DNA of 64,000 nucleotides, from assembly GCA_033558025.1 (NCBI GenBank), contig JAUCEF010000008.1:1984001-2048000 (forward strand), in the 5' to 3' direction. A program made the position numbers and the translations under genes. This document shows positions 1-11,908 of the stretch, one piece after another. The DNA comes from Phytophthora sp. 'mugwort'. Lineage: Eukaryota > Oomycota > Peronosporomycetes > Peronosporales > Peronosporaceae. Each line of letters begins with the position of its first letter. Position 1 is the first letter of the stretch. The notes under the pieces were generated by a model. The model was not told the DNA's origin. It worked only from the letters and a program-made list of their open reading frames with translations, and did not search any database.

Positions 1-2443
1 TCCAAAGTCTTGTCACGACTGGAAAAGAGAACCTCATTCCGAAGCTGAGCAGTCTCAGCGTTGCTTAAAGTATTATTGACTGCTATCAAGTCCTTCCCTC
101 GACGTCGGTACTGCGCTTGAAGTCGCCGCGATTCATCAATCAGCCAGTTTTCATCAACATTCTCAGAGAAATCGATAACCAACAAAGGAATTGGAGACGC
201 CGTATCCTGCACACTGTGGCTGGTCCGTCCAACGCGGTTCTCAGTAGCCGAACTAACGGCAAACACCTCGAGCCTCCCGTCGTCAGTGACTACAACACTG
301 GCCAACCCACCATTGATGTGCTTGGTAGAGATGAACATCTCGAGTCCTTTAGCCACAAGACGAATGCCATCAAGCGATACGCAGTTCTGACGGAGATCAA
401 TCTCTCGGAGACTCACAGTATGGGTCTCAGTATTAGCGAGTCGAGTCACCAATTTCTGGAGAAACACGAGCAATCGCCCCATTCCTTCACTTGTGACGCG
501 ATTGCACCGCAAGTCGACACGCTCTAGTCTCCCCACTCCTTCACTCTCCAGGAGCTTGAGAAGCGGTCGTAGATCATCGTCGACGAGCCAGCACTCGCAT
601 AGTTCCAAACAGTCTGGAGACCACATTACACCACTAGGAAGACAAGCCGACGCAGCTTTCCCAAACACGTCAGCAAACTTAGCCACAAGCTTGGATTTGG
701 CGCTCTGAACGGCATGAAATTCTGTCGTCAACTCTGTTAACTTGTTTGCAAGTCGCTGTCGCTTGTCTTGCACCTGCTTCGTTTGCTCCAGACATTCTCG
801 AAGGGTATTCGCCGTTTGTTGACCAAGTGCTTCAAGCTGATCTTTTAGCCGCGTCTTGTCCAGCTCCAAAGCTGCTCGAGCTTGAGACTCACGATTGATC
901 TCTTGAACTAACCGATGAATTCTTTCCTTCTGTTCCAGTGTCCGAGCTTCTTGCACACTTAAAAGTTGCTGGACGTCTCGAAGCCGCAAATCTTGTTGCT
1001 TCTCTCGTGCAAGTGTTTTAGCCATTCCGTCCTTCATATCCTCAAGCTGCTTCTGTAACACTGCAATCTCAGACGTCGCCTTAGTAAGACATTTGTTCTG
1101 TTTCTTGGCTTCTTGCAATGCATTCGCTTTATATGAAGCCAACTCCGCCTCGAGCTGCTTATTGCATTCGACTGAGTCGTGTAGCACTCGCTCGAGCTCG
1201 TGCATCCGACACTGCGCAGCGAGCACCTGCTCGTCAGCACTTTCGTGTCGGTCCACGGCCTCGTGCAGTCGGGTCTCTACTTCCTGCAGCTTTAACGTGA
1301 GCTCGTACTGTTTGTTGCGTCGCAAGACGAGCTCGCTTTGTACCTTTTCAGTCTCCATTTGATGCTGGAGGTGCGAGGACGCCAATTCGTCTTGTAAAAG
1401 CTTCCTCTCGCGACGTAATTTCTCTTGTAAAGCACCTACCATCGACGCCTTGTCCTCTGCTTGTCTGGTTCGATGCAGCACTTCGACTTCGCTCTCAGCG
1501 GAGCGTGCGAGATGCTCACGATGCGAGTCACGAAGCTGTTGACGCTGACGTTCACTCTCTGTGAGTCTTGCTTGAAGGTCTTCCGCAGTCCGTTCTTGGG
1601 CTTCAAGTGCCTGCAAGAGCTTCTCGTTCTGGGTCGTCGCGATCTCCATGGCCTTTTCTCGACCTTCAGTTTGACTGCGACTAACCTGCAGTGCATCAAC
1701 TTGAGCCTCTAACCGATCCATCTTCCGCTGTCTTCGAACTGCATCATTCTCCTTGGAAATGACGTTCCGTTGCATTTCTTCCAGTGCCGCTTCGACCTCA
1801 TCCAACTGCACGCGTAGCTGATCATTCTGACCCGAGAGCAGCCACATTTGCCGCGTTTTGGCCTCGATCGCCTCGTCACGGAGTCGAATGAGCTGGTTCT
1901 CGTGGAAACTTCGAGGCGACAGACACGCGTCTGCCGTCTCGGGTTGCAGCTCGTCGACATTCTTTTCGAGTCGATGAATCGCTAAGTGTTGTCTGTCCAG
2001 CTCCTTCTGTAGCTGCTTCTCTGTCTCGATCGCTGCTGTGAGTTGTCCATTCTTCTGGACCAAAGTCTGCTCTCTCGCATCCAGCGCTGCACACACCATA
2101 ACGAACTCGTCTTCGTCCTTTTTCACCTGTTCACGTAGCTCTTCCATCTGCGCATTCACCTTCTGTATCCTTCTCTCCAGTGTCTGTGTCTCGATCGTCT
2201 TGGCGTCTAATCTACTAGTCAACGTCTTGATCTGCGCTAACAATTCGTCCACGTACTCGGTCTTCCGAGCCAGTAGAAGGTCTTTAGCATTGAGCTCGGC
2301 TGTCTGTTTCTCTGCAATTAACTTGAAAGCTTGAACAGAATCGTCGAGTGCTACGATCGTCTCATTTAACTGGTAAAGTCGAGTTTGAACTGCCTCGGGG
2401 TCGTGCACATCCACCTCCTCATTGACTCGGTCTTCTGCCATGG
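1..2443 (-). CDS. Partial coiled-coil protein with C-terminal LRR-like segment
   Basis: An uninterrupted minus-strand frame runs from an ATG at 2443 to the left edge of the window, at least 814 codons, so the 3' end is missing. About the first 610 residues are almost continuous heptad-type sequence rich in E, Q, K, R and L (for example LERRIQKVNAQMEELREQV), predicting a long parallel coiled coil. From about residue 620 the sequence becomes globular, with a leucine-rich-repeat-like stretch (LERVDLRCNRVTSEG and LREIDLRQNCVSLDG) resembling ribonuclease-inhibitor-type repeats. Long coiled coils with terminal LRRs occur in cytoskeletal, basal-body and flagellar proteins, but I cannot name the family. 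No signal peptide or membrane segment is visible. The start is the first ATG after upstream stops. Its upstream neighbour on the same strand is the DUF4954 gene, about 690 bp away, so it has its own promoter. Confidence 0.8.
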
Positions 2444-3128
2444 GACTGCTAAGCTATTGATGCTGGACCAACGGTCGCTTTAAAACAGTTCGCGATCTTC
2501 TTAGCCGATGCTTCGTGCGGCGTCCAAGGCAGCAAGAGTAGAGTTGATCAACCAGGATGAAGACGTGTTCATCATCGGTAATCAAAGCCAACACATTCGT
2601 CCACACACAGCTCGATGATCGGTGTTCTTTGCTGTCGAAAGACTACATGGCGCTGAAAACGAGTAGCATTTAGCATTGTATTACTAAAAGCTTCGATCGT
2701 CGATCAGCGTGCACAAACTGAGGACCACATTTGGTCTGGCGAATGCTACAAGCTGGACCATTGACCGGTGGTGGACAATTCCAACTGCTTGAGTCTACCG
2801 TGCCGCTATGATACCGTCCAAGCACGTCCACGCAATTCGTGTGCGTGAGTGTCAACGAAAGCGAAAAGCACTCCACAAGGCGATACTTTTTCGAGCTTTG
2901 GCGATCGTGTCCTCGTCGGTATCTCTCCGTGCCTGTGGAGAGAAGAAACGACTTGTGGGGAGCTTCTCCTCACAGTGATCGGAACGACGCCAGATTTTCT
3001 TTGTAAGCGGGACAACACCCGGCTTTGCTTCGGCATATCCGATACGCAGTTTGCCACGTATGAACAATAATCTTCATCTTGCAGTACAACTAGCGTATCC
3101 ATTTATTAGTTGCAGCGCCTAAAGGAAA
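2444..3128. other. Intergenic region upstream of the coiled-coil gene
   Basis: Separates two minus-strand genes and should contain the promoter of the coiled-coil gene and the 3' end of the DUF4954 gene. Short open frames on both strands around 2806-3102 overlap each other; none has a recognisable domain or convincing splice structure. I see no repeat or RNA gene. Confidence 0.5.
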
Positions 3129-5542
3129 TCACACACGCGCTACGAAGGCAGCCACTCGCTGTTTAATGTCGCGTGCAGACCTGTTGACCAAGTACAATAG
3201 AAAAATCAGGTTACGAGGATTACAGATTTCAGCTATGAAAGACGACTACATACGCGTTCTAACCTCTGAGCTTGCAGAACCAAGGCCTCATCTGCCGCAG
3301 GCCTGTGTACATCCGAGTAATCAGGGATGATCCGTTGGCCACGTACATCGTCGCGCGCCTTGCCGTCTGCAGCCTTCTTAGCGACTTCAGCCCGCATCGA
3401 GACGAGATCACTCAGACATTCACGAATATGTTTCTTAGCGTTAAACTCCTCCGCCAACGTAGCCAGTTCATAGCGAGAACTGCAGCAGAAAAAGCACAAA
3501 TGACAAAATCATTTAAGTACTTCCAACTACAAGCAAAAGAAATTAGAGCGCCGTACTTGTCCGTTGATCCAACAGTGACGTCAACAGACACGAGACCACT
3601 CTCAACAAGTTTCAGCAATGCGTCGAGAGCGTAAAGCCGGATAAAAAATGTGTACGCATTAAGCCCCGCTCGGCGAGATGACTCGCGCATGTAGTTCTTG
3701 CCCAAGCCTCGAACTTGTTTGTCCGTATACACAGCTTCGCCGTTCGCAAGACTGATTTTCGCTTTGCCTTCTCCAGCTTCAAGTTCAGTGCGGGCCTCTG
3801 AGTAATTGCCCATGAAATCGAGTCAGTCATTGCTCACAAAACGTTGGAAAAGAAGCAATGTAGCATCCCTTCCAGACTACCTTTCATGAACTGAATAATT
3901 TCCGGACGAAAAATGTTTGCATCGATATGCGTGCGCTGGGATTTGTTGCGGGAACGGAACTTGTCCTCATTTCGAAGAACCGTAAACACGCTGCTTGTGA
4001 GTACCCACCTGTTGATGTAGCAATGACAGTGCATAGAAGGTTAACTTGGTTACCAAACGCGACACCTTCCTGCCAGACATACCCTGGAGAGATCTCGTTG
4101 ATCGCTGGTGAAAGCGACGGGATCATGTGAGCTGGCGTGTTAATCAGTGCGAAGGGCATCGCCACGAGCTGTGGAAGCGTATTGACCGCTGTAGCGATCA
4201 CCGAATACGGCGCCTTGACAAAATTGCTGGGAAACTTCACATTGCAGCCCAACCCAAAGAAGACACCCTCGCCGTGAAAGAGCTCCTGGTCAGGGGCCTT
4301 CAGCGTGTGGTTGCTACCAACATTAGCTCCATAGCCAATATTGCCTTTGCCCTTTGGCCAGATTGAGGCAATCAAAAGTGCCTGGTGGTGGAACCCCACA
4401 AAAGGCCCCACAAAACTAGACGTCACTTCGCCTTCGGCAATAGTCGTATTGGGACCGATCACAGAGCTCATGACAATTCCATGGCGCTCTACATGCGACG
4501 TATCGCACAAGAAAGCGCCTTCAATCACACTGAGCACCTCGACAGTCGAGTTCCACTGCACAATTGAGTCGCGGACAATGCTCTTGGATCTGACGACAGA
4601 AGGCTCCTCTTTTGTCGACAAAATTGACGAATTGGCGACATCGCAGTCCTCTACAACTGCATACTTGCCTACGAAAGTCCCCTGCACACGGGAGCATCCA
4701 CGCACGCGTGCATTCTGGGCCACAATGGCCATGGGGGCCTTCACTTCCGCCACATATTTGTCCACAAAAGCGTCGTACGTTTTCAAAAACTCGACATCTC
4801 CCCTCCTCGTGGCAACTGCAGCTCCAAGTGCGAAGGGCATATCTGCCACGACGCGGAGGTCGCGTCCGCCTGTCTCCACTCCAACGTGGAGCAAGTTGCC
4901 ATTGGCGCACGCTCCGTCCTCCTCTGGGCCCGTGACGCTGCCACACTTGATGATGGACGCCTGAGCATCCACGAAGACACCTCTAAGCACCAGCGTGTCC
5001 TTCACCAGAGCGTCGTCCAGTACGACCACGTTGCTCAGTGCCGAATTGTAGACGCCGCATGGAAACGGAATGCCGTCCACGTCGTGGCTCAACGCAGCGG
5101 AGAAGCTGCCGAGCACCACCTTCCCGTAGAACGAACACTGGCGGATGCGCGACGTCTGCAACGGCGCATGAGCATCCGTCTTGCGCACATTCTGCCAGTC
5201 GGTAGCTGCAAGTTGAAGTTTGGAGTCAGATTATATATTAGTAAATTCACTTTCCATATCTGACTCTGTTTACTAAATAAATGAAAGGAAGATTTGCATA
5301 CCAGAGTTGCCGTTGGCTTCGAGCGCGCGGATCTCGGCATCCGAGAGCGGGAAGAAGGCCTTGTGGAACATATCCCGGCGCGATTGCACGTAACGCACAT
5401 GGTCCGAAGCGAGAAGTGCCGAGAGGTCGTGCTCGGGTGCGTCCGCTGCGCGACGCAGCAGCTCGTTCTGCGGCATAGCGTCGGGAGTGCGGAATGGGGT
5501 AGTCCAAATCTGTTCCGCTTCAAATGTCCCACTTATTAGCAT
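3129..5542 (-). CDS. DUF4954-family beta-helix protein, six exons
   Basis: Exons deduced on the minus strand: 5302-5542, 4083-5205, 3881-4008, 3557-3797, 3264-3479 and 3129-3180. They sum to 2001 nt, 666 aa, in frame throughout, with borders such as G/GTATGC...TTGCAG and GG/GTATGT...CAACAG. The middle of the protein shows the irregular repeats of a left-handed beta-helix (hexapeptide) fold. Signature stretches YGANVGSNHT, KAPDQELFHGEG, FFGLGCNVKFPSNF and EISPGWVLTSS match my memory of DUF4954, a family of unknown function known mainly from bacteria. The C-terminal part (VRGLGKNYMRESSRR, AYTFFIRLYALDALL, then a basic helical tail) fits the extension usually found with it. The fold suggests a sugar-nucleotide or acyltransferase relative, but no substrate can be inferred. 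It is divergent from POLD1 across 101 bp. A shorter model starting in exon 4 is ruled out by the spliced join MKEARTELEAG. Confidence 0.85.
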
Positions 5543-5643
5543 TATTTCACGTTCGTTACATCAAAATTACGTGTGCCACACACCGTGCTATTTTGGCGGG
5601 AATTGCAACTCTCGATCCTGCCGCGCACTAGTCATCAAGCACC
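5543..5643. promoter_or_regulatory. Divergent promoter shared by DUF4954 gene and POLD1
   Basis: Only 101 bp lie between the two opposing start codons, so both core promoters and both 5' UTRs must fit here or overlap coding sequence. It contains the E2F-like motif annotated separately. No TATA box is evident. A shared promoter is an inference from spacing. Confidence 0.6.
5591..5602 (+). promoter_or_regulatory. E2F/DP-type site (TTTTGGCGGGAA)
   Basis: The 12-mer TTTTGGCGGGAA matches the classical E2F consensus (TTTSGCGC or TTTGGCGGGAA types). It lies 41 bp before the POLD1 start codon. E2F/DP control of replication genes at G1/S is established in animals and plants; its use here is inferred. 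Confidence 0.6.
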
Positions 5644-8600
5644 ATGGCGGGTCTCAAGCGCGAGTCCCCGGCCGCCGCAGCCACCATCCTCAGCAATAGC
5701 AGCAGCTCCACGGAGCTCAAGAAGCCAAGACTGAGCGTGCATGGCGCCAAGGTCGAGCCCACGTCGTTCGCTGACGACCTGGAGCACATGGCGCCAATCT
5801 CCACCAAGGCCAGCTCATGGCCACGCAAGCCCATGACGCCCGTGGATCCGAGCGCGGACTCGGTGGCCTTTCAATGGATCGACATCGACATGTATGACGG
5901 TCCACCGCTCACGAAGAACCCGAAAAAAGGAGCGCCCGTGCCCGGTCTTAAGGCCTCGGGCGACAGCAGCCAGAATGCCGCCATCATCCGCCTCTACGGC
6001 GTCTCCATGGAGGGCCACAGCGTGCTCATGCACGTGCACGGTGTACTTCCATACTTCTACGCTGTATGTCCTGACAATTTCGACGAGAGCAAATGTGGGG
6101 CAGTGAGAGAGGTGCTGGACGCGGCGGTCAGTCAGCGCGACAGGGACAGCAGCAGCAACGCGCGCGTCGTGGGCGTCCAGGTCGTGCGGGACAAGATGTC
6201 CATCTACGGTTACCAGTTCGACCGCACTACGACGCTATTCAAGATCTTCCTGAGCATGCCCAACTTCGTGCCCAAGCTCAGGAGTGTACTGGAAGGCGGA
6301 CTCACGTTACCTGGTTGCGAGTTCCGCAACTACCAGACGTATGAGAGCAACGTGCCATTCATTCTCCGCTTCATGATTGATGAAGAGATCAGTGGATGTA
6401 ACTGGGTTGAAGCACCCAAGGGAACGTATTCGGTGCGCCCTACATCACAAAAGAGTTCGCTGTGTCAACTGGAGATCGACATTACGTACGACAACTTGGT
6501 GAGTCACGCACCTGAGGGACAGTGGAGCAAGGTGGCACCTTTCAGGATCTTGAGCTTTGATATCGAGTGTATGGGCAGAAAAGGCCACTTCCCCGAAGCG
6601 GAGCAGGACCCAGTGATTCAGATCGCTAACGTAGTGCAAGAGCAAGGATCCCATATCCCAATTATCCGCAATGTGTTCGTATTGGACACGTGTAAGCCCA
6701 TTGTGGGTGCCCATGTAATGGAGTTTGAGAAGGAAGGAGACATGCTAGAGAAATGGGCTCGCTTCGTCCAGGAGGTGGATCCAGACATCATTACGGGGTA
6801 CAATATCGCCAACTTTGATATCCCGTACGTGCTCAACCGTGGCAAAGCGCTCAAGCTGCAGAACTACAACCGCCTGGGCCGATTGGCGAACTCGTACGTA
6901 CTATTCTATTATCCTTTGTTGTTCTGTTATGGGATGAGACGATGACGGGGTTAATTTAATGCCTGACAGCGTGGCGTACATGGAGAAGAAGACGTTCAGC
7001 TCGGCGCAATACGGCAAGAGTGAAAACGTGAAGACGACGATCCACGGACGGTGCATGTTCGATCTGCTGCCAATCATGCGACGTAGTCAGAACCTGAGCT
7101 CATACTCGCTGAATGCCGTGAGTGCTGCCTTCTTAGGTCAACAAAAGGAAGACGTGCCCCACGGAATCATCAGCGACCTGCAGCGAGGAACGGATGATGA
7201 TCGTCACCGTCTTGCCGTGTACTGTCTGAAGGATGCATACCTGCCACTGCGGCTGCTGGACAAGCTCTCACACCTCGTCAATTTCATCGAAATGGCCCGT
7301 GTGTCTGGTGTTCCTATTGACTTCCTCATCGAACGCGGACAGCAGATCAAGGTGTTTTCTATGCTTCTGCGCAAGTGCAAGGACGCGTCACTTGTCGTGC
7401 CGACACTACCTCGGTCACAGAACAACGAAGATGCAGGCTATGAGGGCGCTACAGTTATTGAGCCCAAGAAGGCGTTCTACTCTGTGCCTATTGCGACACT
7501 GGATTTTGCTTCGCTGTATCCCTCCATCATGCAGGCCTTTAATCTGTGTTACTCGACGCTCGTTGCGCCTGGAGATGTGGACAAGCTGGCTCCGAGTGAT
7601 TATCAGAAATCTCCCTCGGGTGATATCTTCGTGACAAGTAAAAAGAAGAAAGGAATTCTGCCGCTGATTTTGGAGGAAGTGTTGGCCGCACGTAAGCAGG
7701 CAAAACGAGATATGAATGCCGCCACCGATCCCATGGAAAAGGCTGTGCAAAATGGTCGGCAACTGGCGCTTAAAGTGAGTGCCAACTCTGTGTACGGCTT
7801 CACGGGCGCAATTGTTGGTCAGATGCCGTGCATTCCGATCGCGTCCAGTACTACAGCCTATGGTCGTCAGCTGCTCTTCCGGACGCGAGAAGAGGTTGAG
7901 CGTGTGTACACAATTGCGAACGGCTATAAAGCAGATGCGCAGGTGGTTTACGGTGATACGGATTCGGTTATGATCAAGTTTGGTGTCGACACAGTGGAGG
8001 AAGCCATGCCGCTTGCCGAAGAGGCAGCAAAACGCGTGTCCGACATCTTCCCCAACCCAATCAAGCTTGAGTTCGAAAAGGTGTACTTTCCGTACTTGCT
8101 AATGAACAAGAAGCGATACGCTGGTTTGCTCTGGACGAAGCCTGAGAAGTACGACAAGCTAGACTCGAAGGGTCTTGAGACAGTTCGTCGTGATAACTGT
8201 TTGCTGGTGCGACGTATGGTTGATACCGTGCTGCGCAAGATCCTCATTAATCGCGATGTACCGAGTGCTATCTCCTACACGAAGAATATCATTTCGGATC
8301 TCCTGCAGAACCGCATTGATATTTCTCTGTTGGTGATCACGAAAGGATTGAAGAAGACAGTGGATCAGGAGGACTACAAGGTGAAGCAAGCCCACACTGA
8401 GTTAGCTGAACGCATGCGTAAGCGTGATCCAGGCTCGGCTCCAGCACTGGGTGAACGGATTGCTTACGTGATTATCGATAAGGGCAAAGCCACTCCGTTG
8501 TACGAAAAGGCCGAGGATCCAGTGTATGCACTGGAGAACAACGTCCCAATTGATTGCGACTACTACATGAAGCAGCAGTTGCAGAACCCGCTCGAACGTA

Positions 8601-9016
8601 TTTTCGAGCCCATTATCGGCTTGAGCAAGGTCAAGTCGGATCTGCTTAACGGCGCCCACACGCTCAAGCGTTCCAAGCCCGTTTTAAAGCAAAACAGCGG
8701 TGGTATGATGAATTTTGCCGTGAAGAAGCTCAAATGTCTGGGTTGTAAGGCCCCACTGAATGGCAAGGGCGCTCTTTGCCGCAGTTGCGTTGAGCGCGAG
8801 GCGGAGGTGTACTCGCGCCAGCTCGAGTCAGTCAACGAGCTGGAGCACATGTTTGCGCGGTTGTGGACGCAGTGTCAGAACTGTCAAGGCAGTCTGCACC
8901 AAGACGTGTTGTGCACTAGTCGCGATTGCCCTATTTTCTACAAGCGTATTAAAGTGCAGAAAGATCTCGGAGAAGCTCAGGCATCATTGGAGCGTTTCCA
9001 ATCTGTGGACTGGTAA
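5644..9016 (+). CDS. POLD1: DNA polymerase delta catalytic subunit
   Basis: Two exons, 5644-6893 and 6970-9016 (intron C/GTACGT...TGACAG/C), encode 1098 aa, close to the usual family length of about 1100. The protein is the B-family replicative polymerase of the lagging strand, nuclear, acting with PCNA. N-terminal 3'-5' exonuclease: ExoI FDIECMG with D306/E308, ExoII GYNIANFDIPY, ExoIII YCLKDAYL. Polymerase: motif A DFASLYPSIM with D595, motif B KVSANSVYGFTGA, motif C YGDTDS with D745/D747, followed by KKRYAG. The C-terminus carries two cysteine clusters, CLGC...CRSC (CysA, zinc, PCNA binding) and CQNC...CTSRDC (CysB, 4Fe-4S). All catalytic residues are intact. The N-terminus is basic and Ser-rich (GLKRESPAAAA, then KKPRLS), probably a nuclear localisation signal. 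The E2F-like site upstream fits S-phase expression. The Fe-S cluster gives a functional link to NBP35 further along the window. Confidence 0.97.
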
Positions 9017-9627
9017 TGAGGTGTTGGATTAGGCTAGTAGCTACGTGCATGTTGTGTATTTTTCATCGTGGTTAAAACTACAACTTGCAAATAACGAAAA
9101 AATGATTGTTCGAGTTGCATTCCTGTGCAGTGCTCTTGACAAATAAGCAGTGCACGAACTCACCACTCGCACCGTTCAAGAGATGCGAAGAAGGTTATAG
9201 TTCGCCATCAATATATGCGACAACTTGTCTCTGTATGAAATGACGAAAAGGATAACCCCCCGTCACCATTGAAGCAAGATACATTTTATACTACATCTTT
9301 GCCGGTCCAAAGTGGTGCTAGTCCAGAGCAATGCGGTGAAGTGGCGCAAAAAATGAATTTAAAATTTTGTTACTTTTCTATATGTTTGCGAAAACACTAA
9401 ACGCAGACCAAAGCGGCCTTTGGGGAGGCCAAAGCGGTGGGCTGCCAAACACACTTTTTTTTTTTCAGACTGCACCCAAGCCCCCACCCCACCCTCCACC
9501 CCGGAACGCCTTCTCACTCGCCCCGCCCGGTCCTTTAACGACCCGCCGTGCCCTCAAGCCACGCCTGTCACCCGCCTTCCACCCCTATAACGCCCCGCCA
9601 TGCTCTCAAGCATCCCCGCCTAGAAGA
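9017..9627. other. Spacer between POLD1 and a transposase remnant
   Basis: Holds the POLD1 3' region and then AT-rich sequence. A small palindrome, CCAAAG-CGGC-CTTTGG, lies near 9408-9423, followed by a T run and a C-rich stretch. An open frame crosses 9367-9627 but only its downstream part looks like protein. No clear terminal inverted repeat of the following transposon was found. Confidence 0.4.
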
Positions 9628-10812
9628 ATGCCGAGTCCGCCCCACTCTGCTGTTGCCCGAGCACGCGTGCTCAAGGGGTACCGTGCCGGCGGGGATTTGA
9701 TGCTCATCGCCGCGCACAACGGCATCTCCCCGTCAACCGCACGTCGGATCGTCAAAAGTGGCCGCAAAGAGCCGCTGCCTCGTGGTGGTTCTGTGGCTCC
9801 GGCGTCAAGTGTACCCCCCCCCCCCCAGATCGTGGCAGCGCTGGAGGGGTACCTAGACGACAGCTGCACCTAAACACTGCAAGCGATGAAGGACATGGTC
9901 CTGTTTGACTTCGGTGTGGACATCAGCACGTCCACCATATCCGACAAACTCATCGGTATGCTCTACACACTGAAACAGGTAAGTTGCTATTGTACAGCTG
10001 AACTAACATTACAAAATAATAATGGATTTATATTATTTATTTCGAAGAGTATTCATATTAATCTGGCTGGTATTTACTATCATTAATTTATAGCCTAGGT
10101 GCGTGTCGAGCCCAAAACATGCAACAATGATCTAAACAAGGGTAAACGAAAGTAGTTTGCTAAGGACCTGCTCGCCCACATGCGCGCTGACGACTTCATC
10201 GTGTATTACGATGATACGAACTTCAGCATTTACTGCAAGCGCACACAGGGGCGCGCCAAAGTGGGCGAGCGTGCGACAATTGTGCTGCCCCCGTCGAAGG
10301 GCGCCAACCTACAGGTACAGTGTGATGTTTCGACTGAGGTCGGACTGCCCCATCATCGACTGGAACGGGGCAGTATCCGGATGGACGTCAACGCGGCCTT
10401 CGTGGATGAGATCTACGCGAACGTGAAGGCCTCGCAAACATACCTCGACTACTTTCAAGGGAAGAAGATTGTGGTCGTTCTCGACAATGCGCCGGCCCAC
10501 AGCCGAACAGAAGACCTCGTCGTGGAGCAAGATAACCTGGTGCTTCTCCGCCTAGCACCTTACTCGCCGATGTACAACCCTATTGAGGGTTGCTTCAGCG
10601 TTCCCAAGGCGCGGATCAAGGCAGACCTCGCGTTTGCGCGCGAAGATCTGGTGGCTTTTCGACCGCGTGGCCAAAATGCGGAGGCTCGCATTGTGCGCAG
10701 GAAGGTTGTCGACTGCACCGAGTCTGCCCAAGCGCCAAAACAGGAATATCAGTTCCTCGGAATCATCGCAGTCTGGTTCATTTGTCATAACCAAAAGCTC
10801 CCAAAGTCGTAG
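9628..10812 (+). pseudogene. Tc1/mariner-type (DDE_3) transposase with one intron and two stops
   Basis: Frame from ATG 9628 to 9978, an intron 9979-10098 (CAG/GTAAGT...CCTAG/GTG), then 10099-10812. The N-terminal part is a helix-turn-helix (RARVLKGYRAGGDL ... NGISPSTARRIV). The catalytic domain has the DDE triad in recognisable contexts: YYDDTNF, VVLDNAPAHS and YSPMYNPIEG. Two in-frame stops, TAA at 9871 and TAG at 10153, make it non-functional as it stands. The intron is notable because stops and frame are consistent only when it is spliced out. A G+C-rich Pro tract with a C10 run at 9813 may also have slipped. No confident TIRs were seen. The type assignment rests on the DDE motif spacing and is good to superfamily level only. 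Confidence 0.8.
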
Positions 10813-10938
10813 GCGGCATAAAAATGAGGAAGTCACAAGGGCATGCAGCGAAGAAATAGCGTATCACGCGCGGAAAACAGACAGCAACCAAGTTAGTCCA
10901 GGAAACATTAGCGCCGGTTCCAAGTGTATTGAAACATC

Positions 10939-11908
10939 GTGAAATTGCTGGACAACGACGCCAAGCGGGTTCTACCAACGCTCTCTATTCGTGCTCTCCC
11001 GAAGACCAAGAAAGCAATCGCCGGTATATATACCGCCGCTGAAACCAACAGCGATATTCGTTATGTGTTTCCACAGCCGTTTGTGGAGAAAGCCCAGTCA
11101 GTTATCTTAGCTTTCAGCAGCAATTTGGTCGCCGACTGCGCGGATGACGGCATCGGCATAAGGGTCTCTCGGTTCGGAATATTTTTACACAAAGACATCA
11201 TTGCCATGAATCGCTGGCACACGAGCATGGAGTATATATCGCAAACGGAGGATGCCATCAATTAGGCTGTCAACACTAATATCAAATGCATCACGATACC
11301 CGACAAGCTCTCGGATGGTGTTAGTAGCAGCACGAAAGAACGAGAGAGAGCAATCAAACAGATACTACTTCGTGGGGGATACATAGCACTTTTGGTAGTT
11401 TGCCATATCGTGCGCTGCTGACGCTTCGAGAGAACGAGTGCATGGACGATAACGACATGGGTCACGGACTCGCGTTACTGCAGCGGGAACATCCTAATAC
11501 TGGCATAATTACTCCGATCTTCCAGTGTTTTCCATAAAAGAGATGAGCAGCTCAGGGATATTAATGGCGGAGAACCTTTCAAGGATACGAACACGATCGT
11601 CCTGTTAGCATTGCACGTCGGAAGTGATCACTGGTGTGGTGCTATTTTTTTACTTTCGCCGTGATAGTCCAGGAATCTCGGTTTTCGACCCCATGCAAAT
11701 TGCAAATTCCAAGTACTACGGCGAGTGCGAAACTCTACTGAACAATTGGTTCGGGGAAATCTGTACGATCATGAAGATCACGCGATATGCAAGTTCACGT
11801 CAACCAGACGCAGCGAGCTGCGGGGCCGCCGTTCTTCTGTTTTTCGAGTGCTTCCTCAGCGGTACCGCGATGCCGGCGAAACCAAGTCCAGCGTTGATGC
11901 GTTTGTAA
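10939..11908 (+). pseudogene. Ulp1-like (C48) cysteine protease remnant of a mobile element
   Basis: Fragments in two or more frames. The best part spans about 11410-11908: a piece reading LRENECMDDND is followed by LLALHVGSDHWCG, then in a shifted frame ISVFDPM, SSRQPDAASCGAAVLLFFE. These supply the His (HW), Asp, Gln and Cys (SCG) of the Ulp1/SENP SUMO-protease catalytic set in the correct order, with a frameshift between His and Asp. Upstream, 10939-11265 is an open frame with no known domain that ends in a stop and probably belongs to the same protein. In oomycetes Ulp1-like proteases are commonly part of DNA transposons. Not functional as it stands. Confidence 0.6.

Noticed and set aside
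2849..3070. Plus-strand frame with GDRVLVGIS, superficially GroES-like
   Set aside because: Only a few residues agree, competing frames on the other strand are equally open, and no splice structure extends it.
3233..3813. Separate small genes at 3412-3813 and 3233-3499
   Set aside because: Splicing joins them in frame to the DUF4954 gene and they carry its C-terminal motifs.
4341..4964. 207-aa plus-strand frame
   Set aside because: Antisense to the well supported DUF4954 exon 2; low-complexity composition; a shadow.
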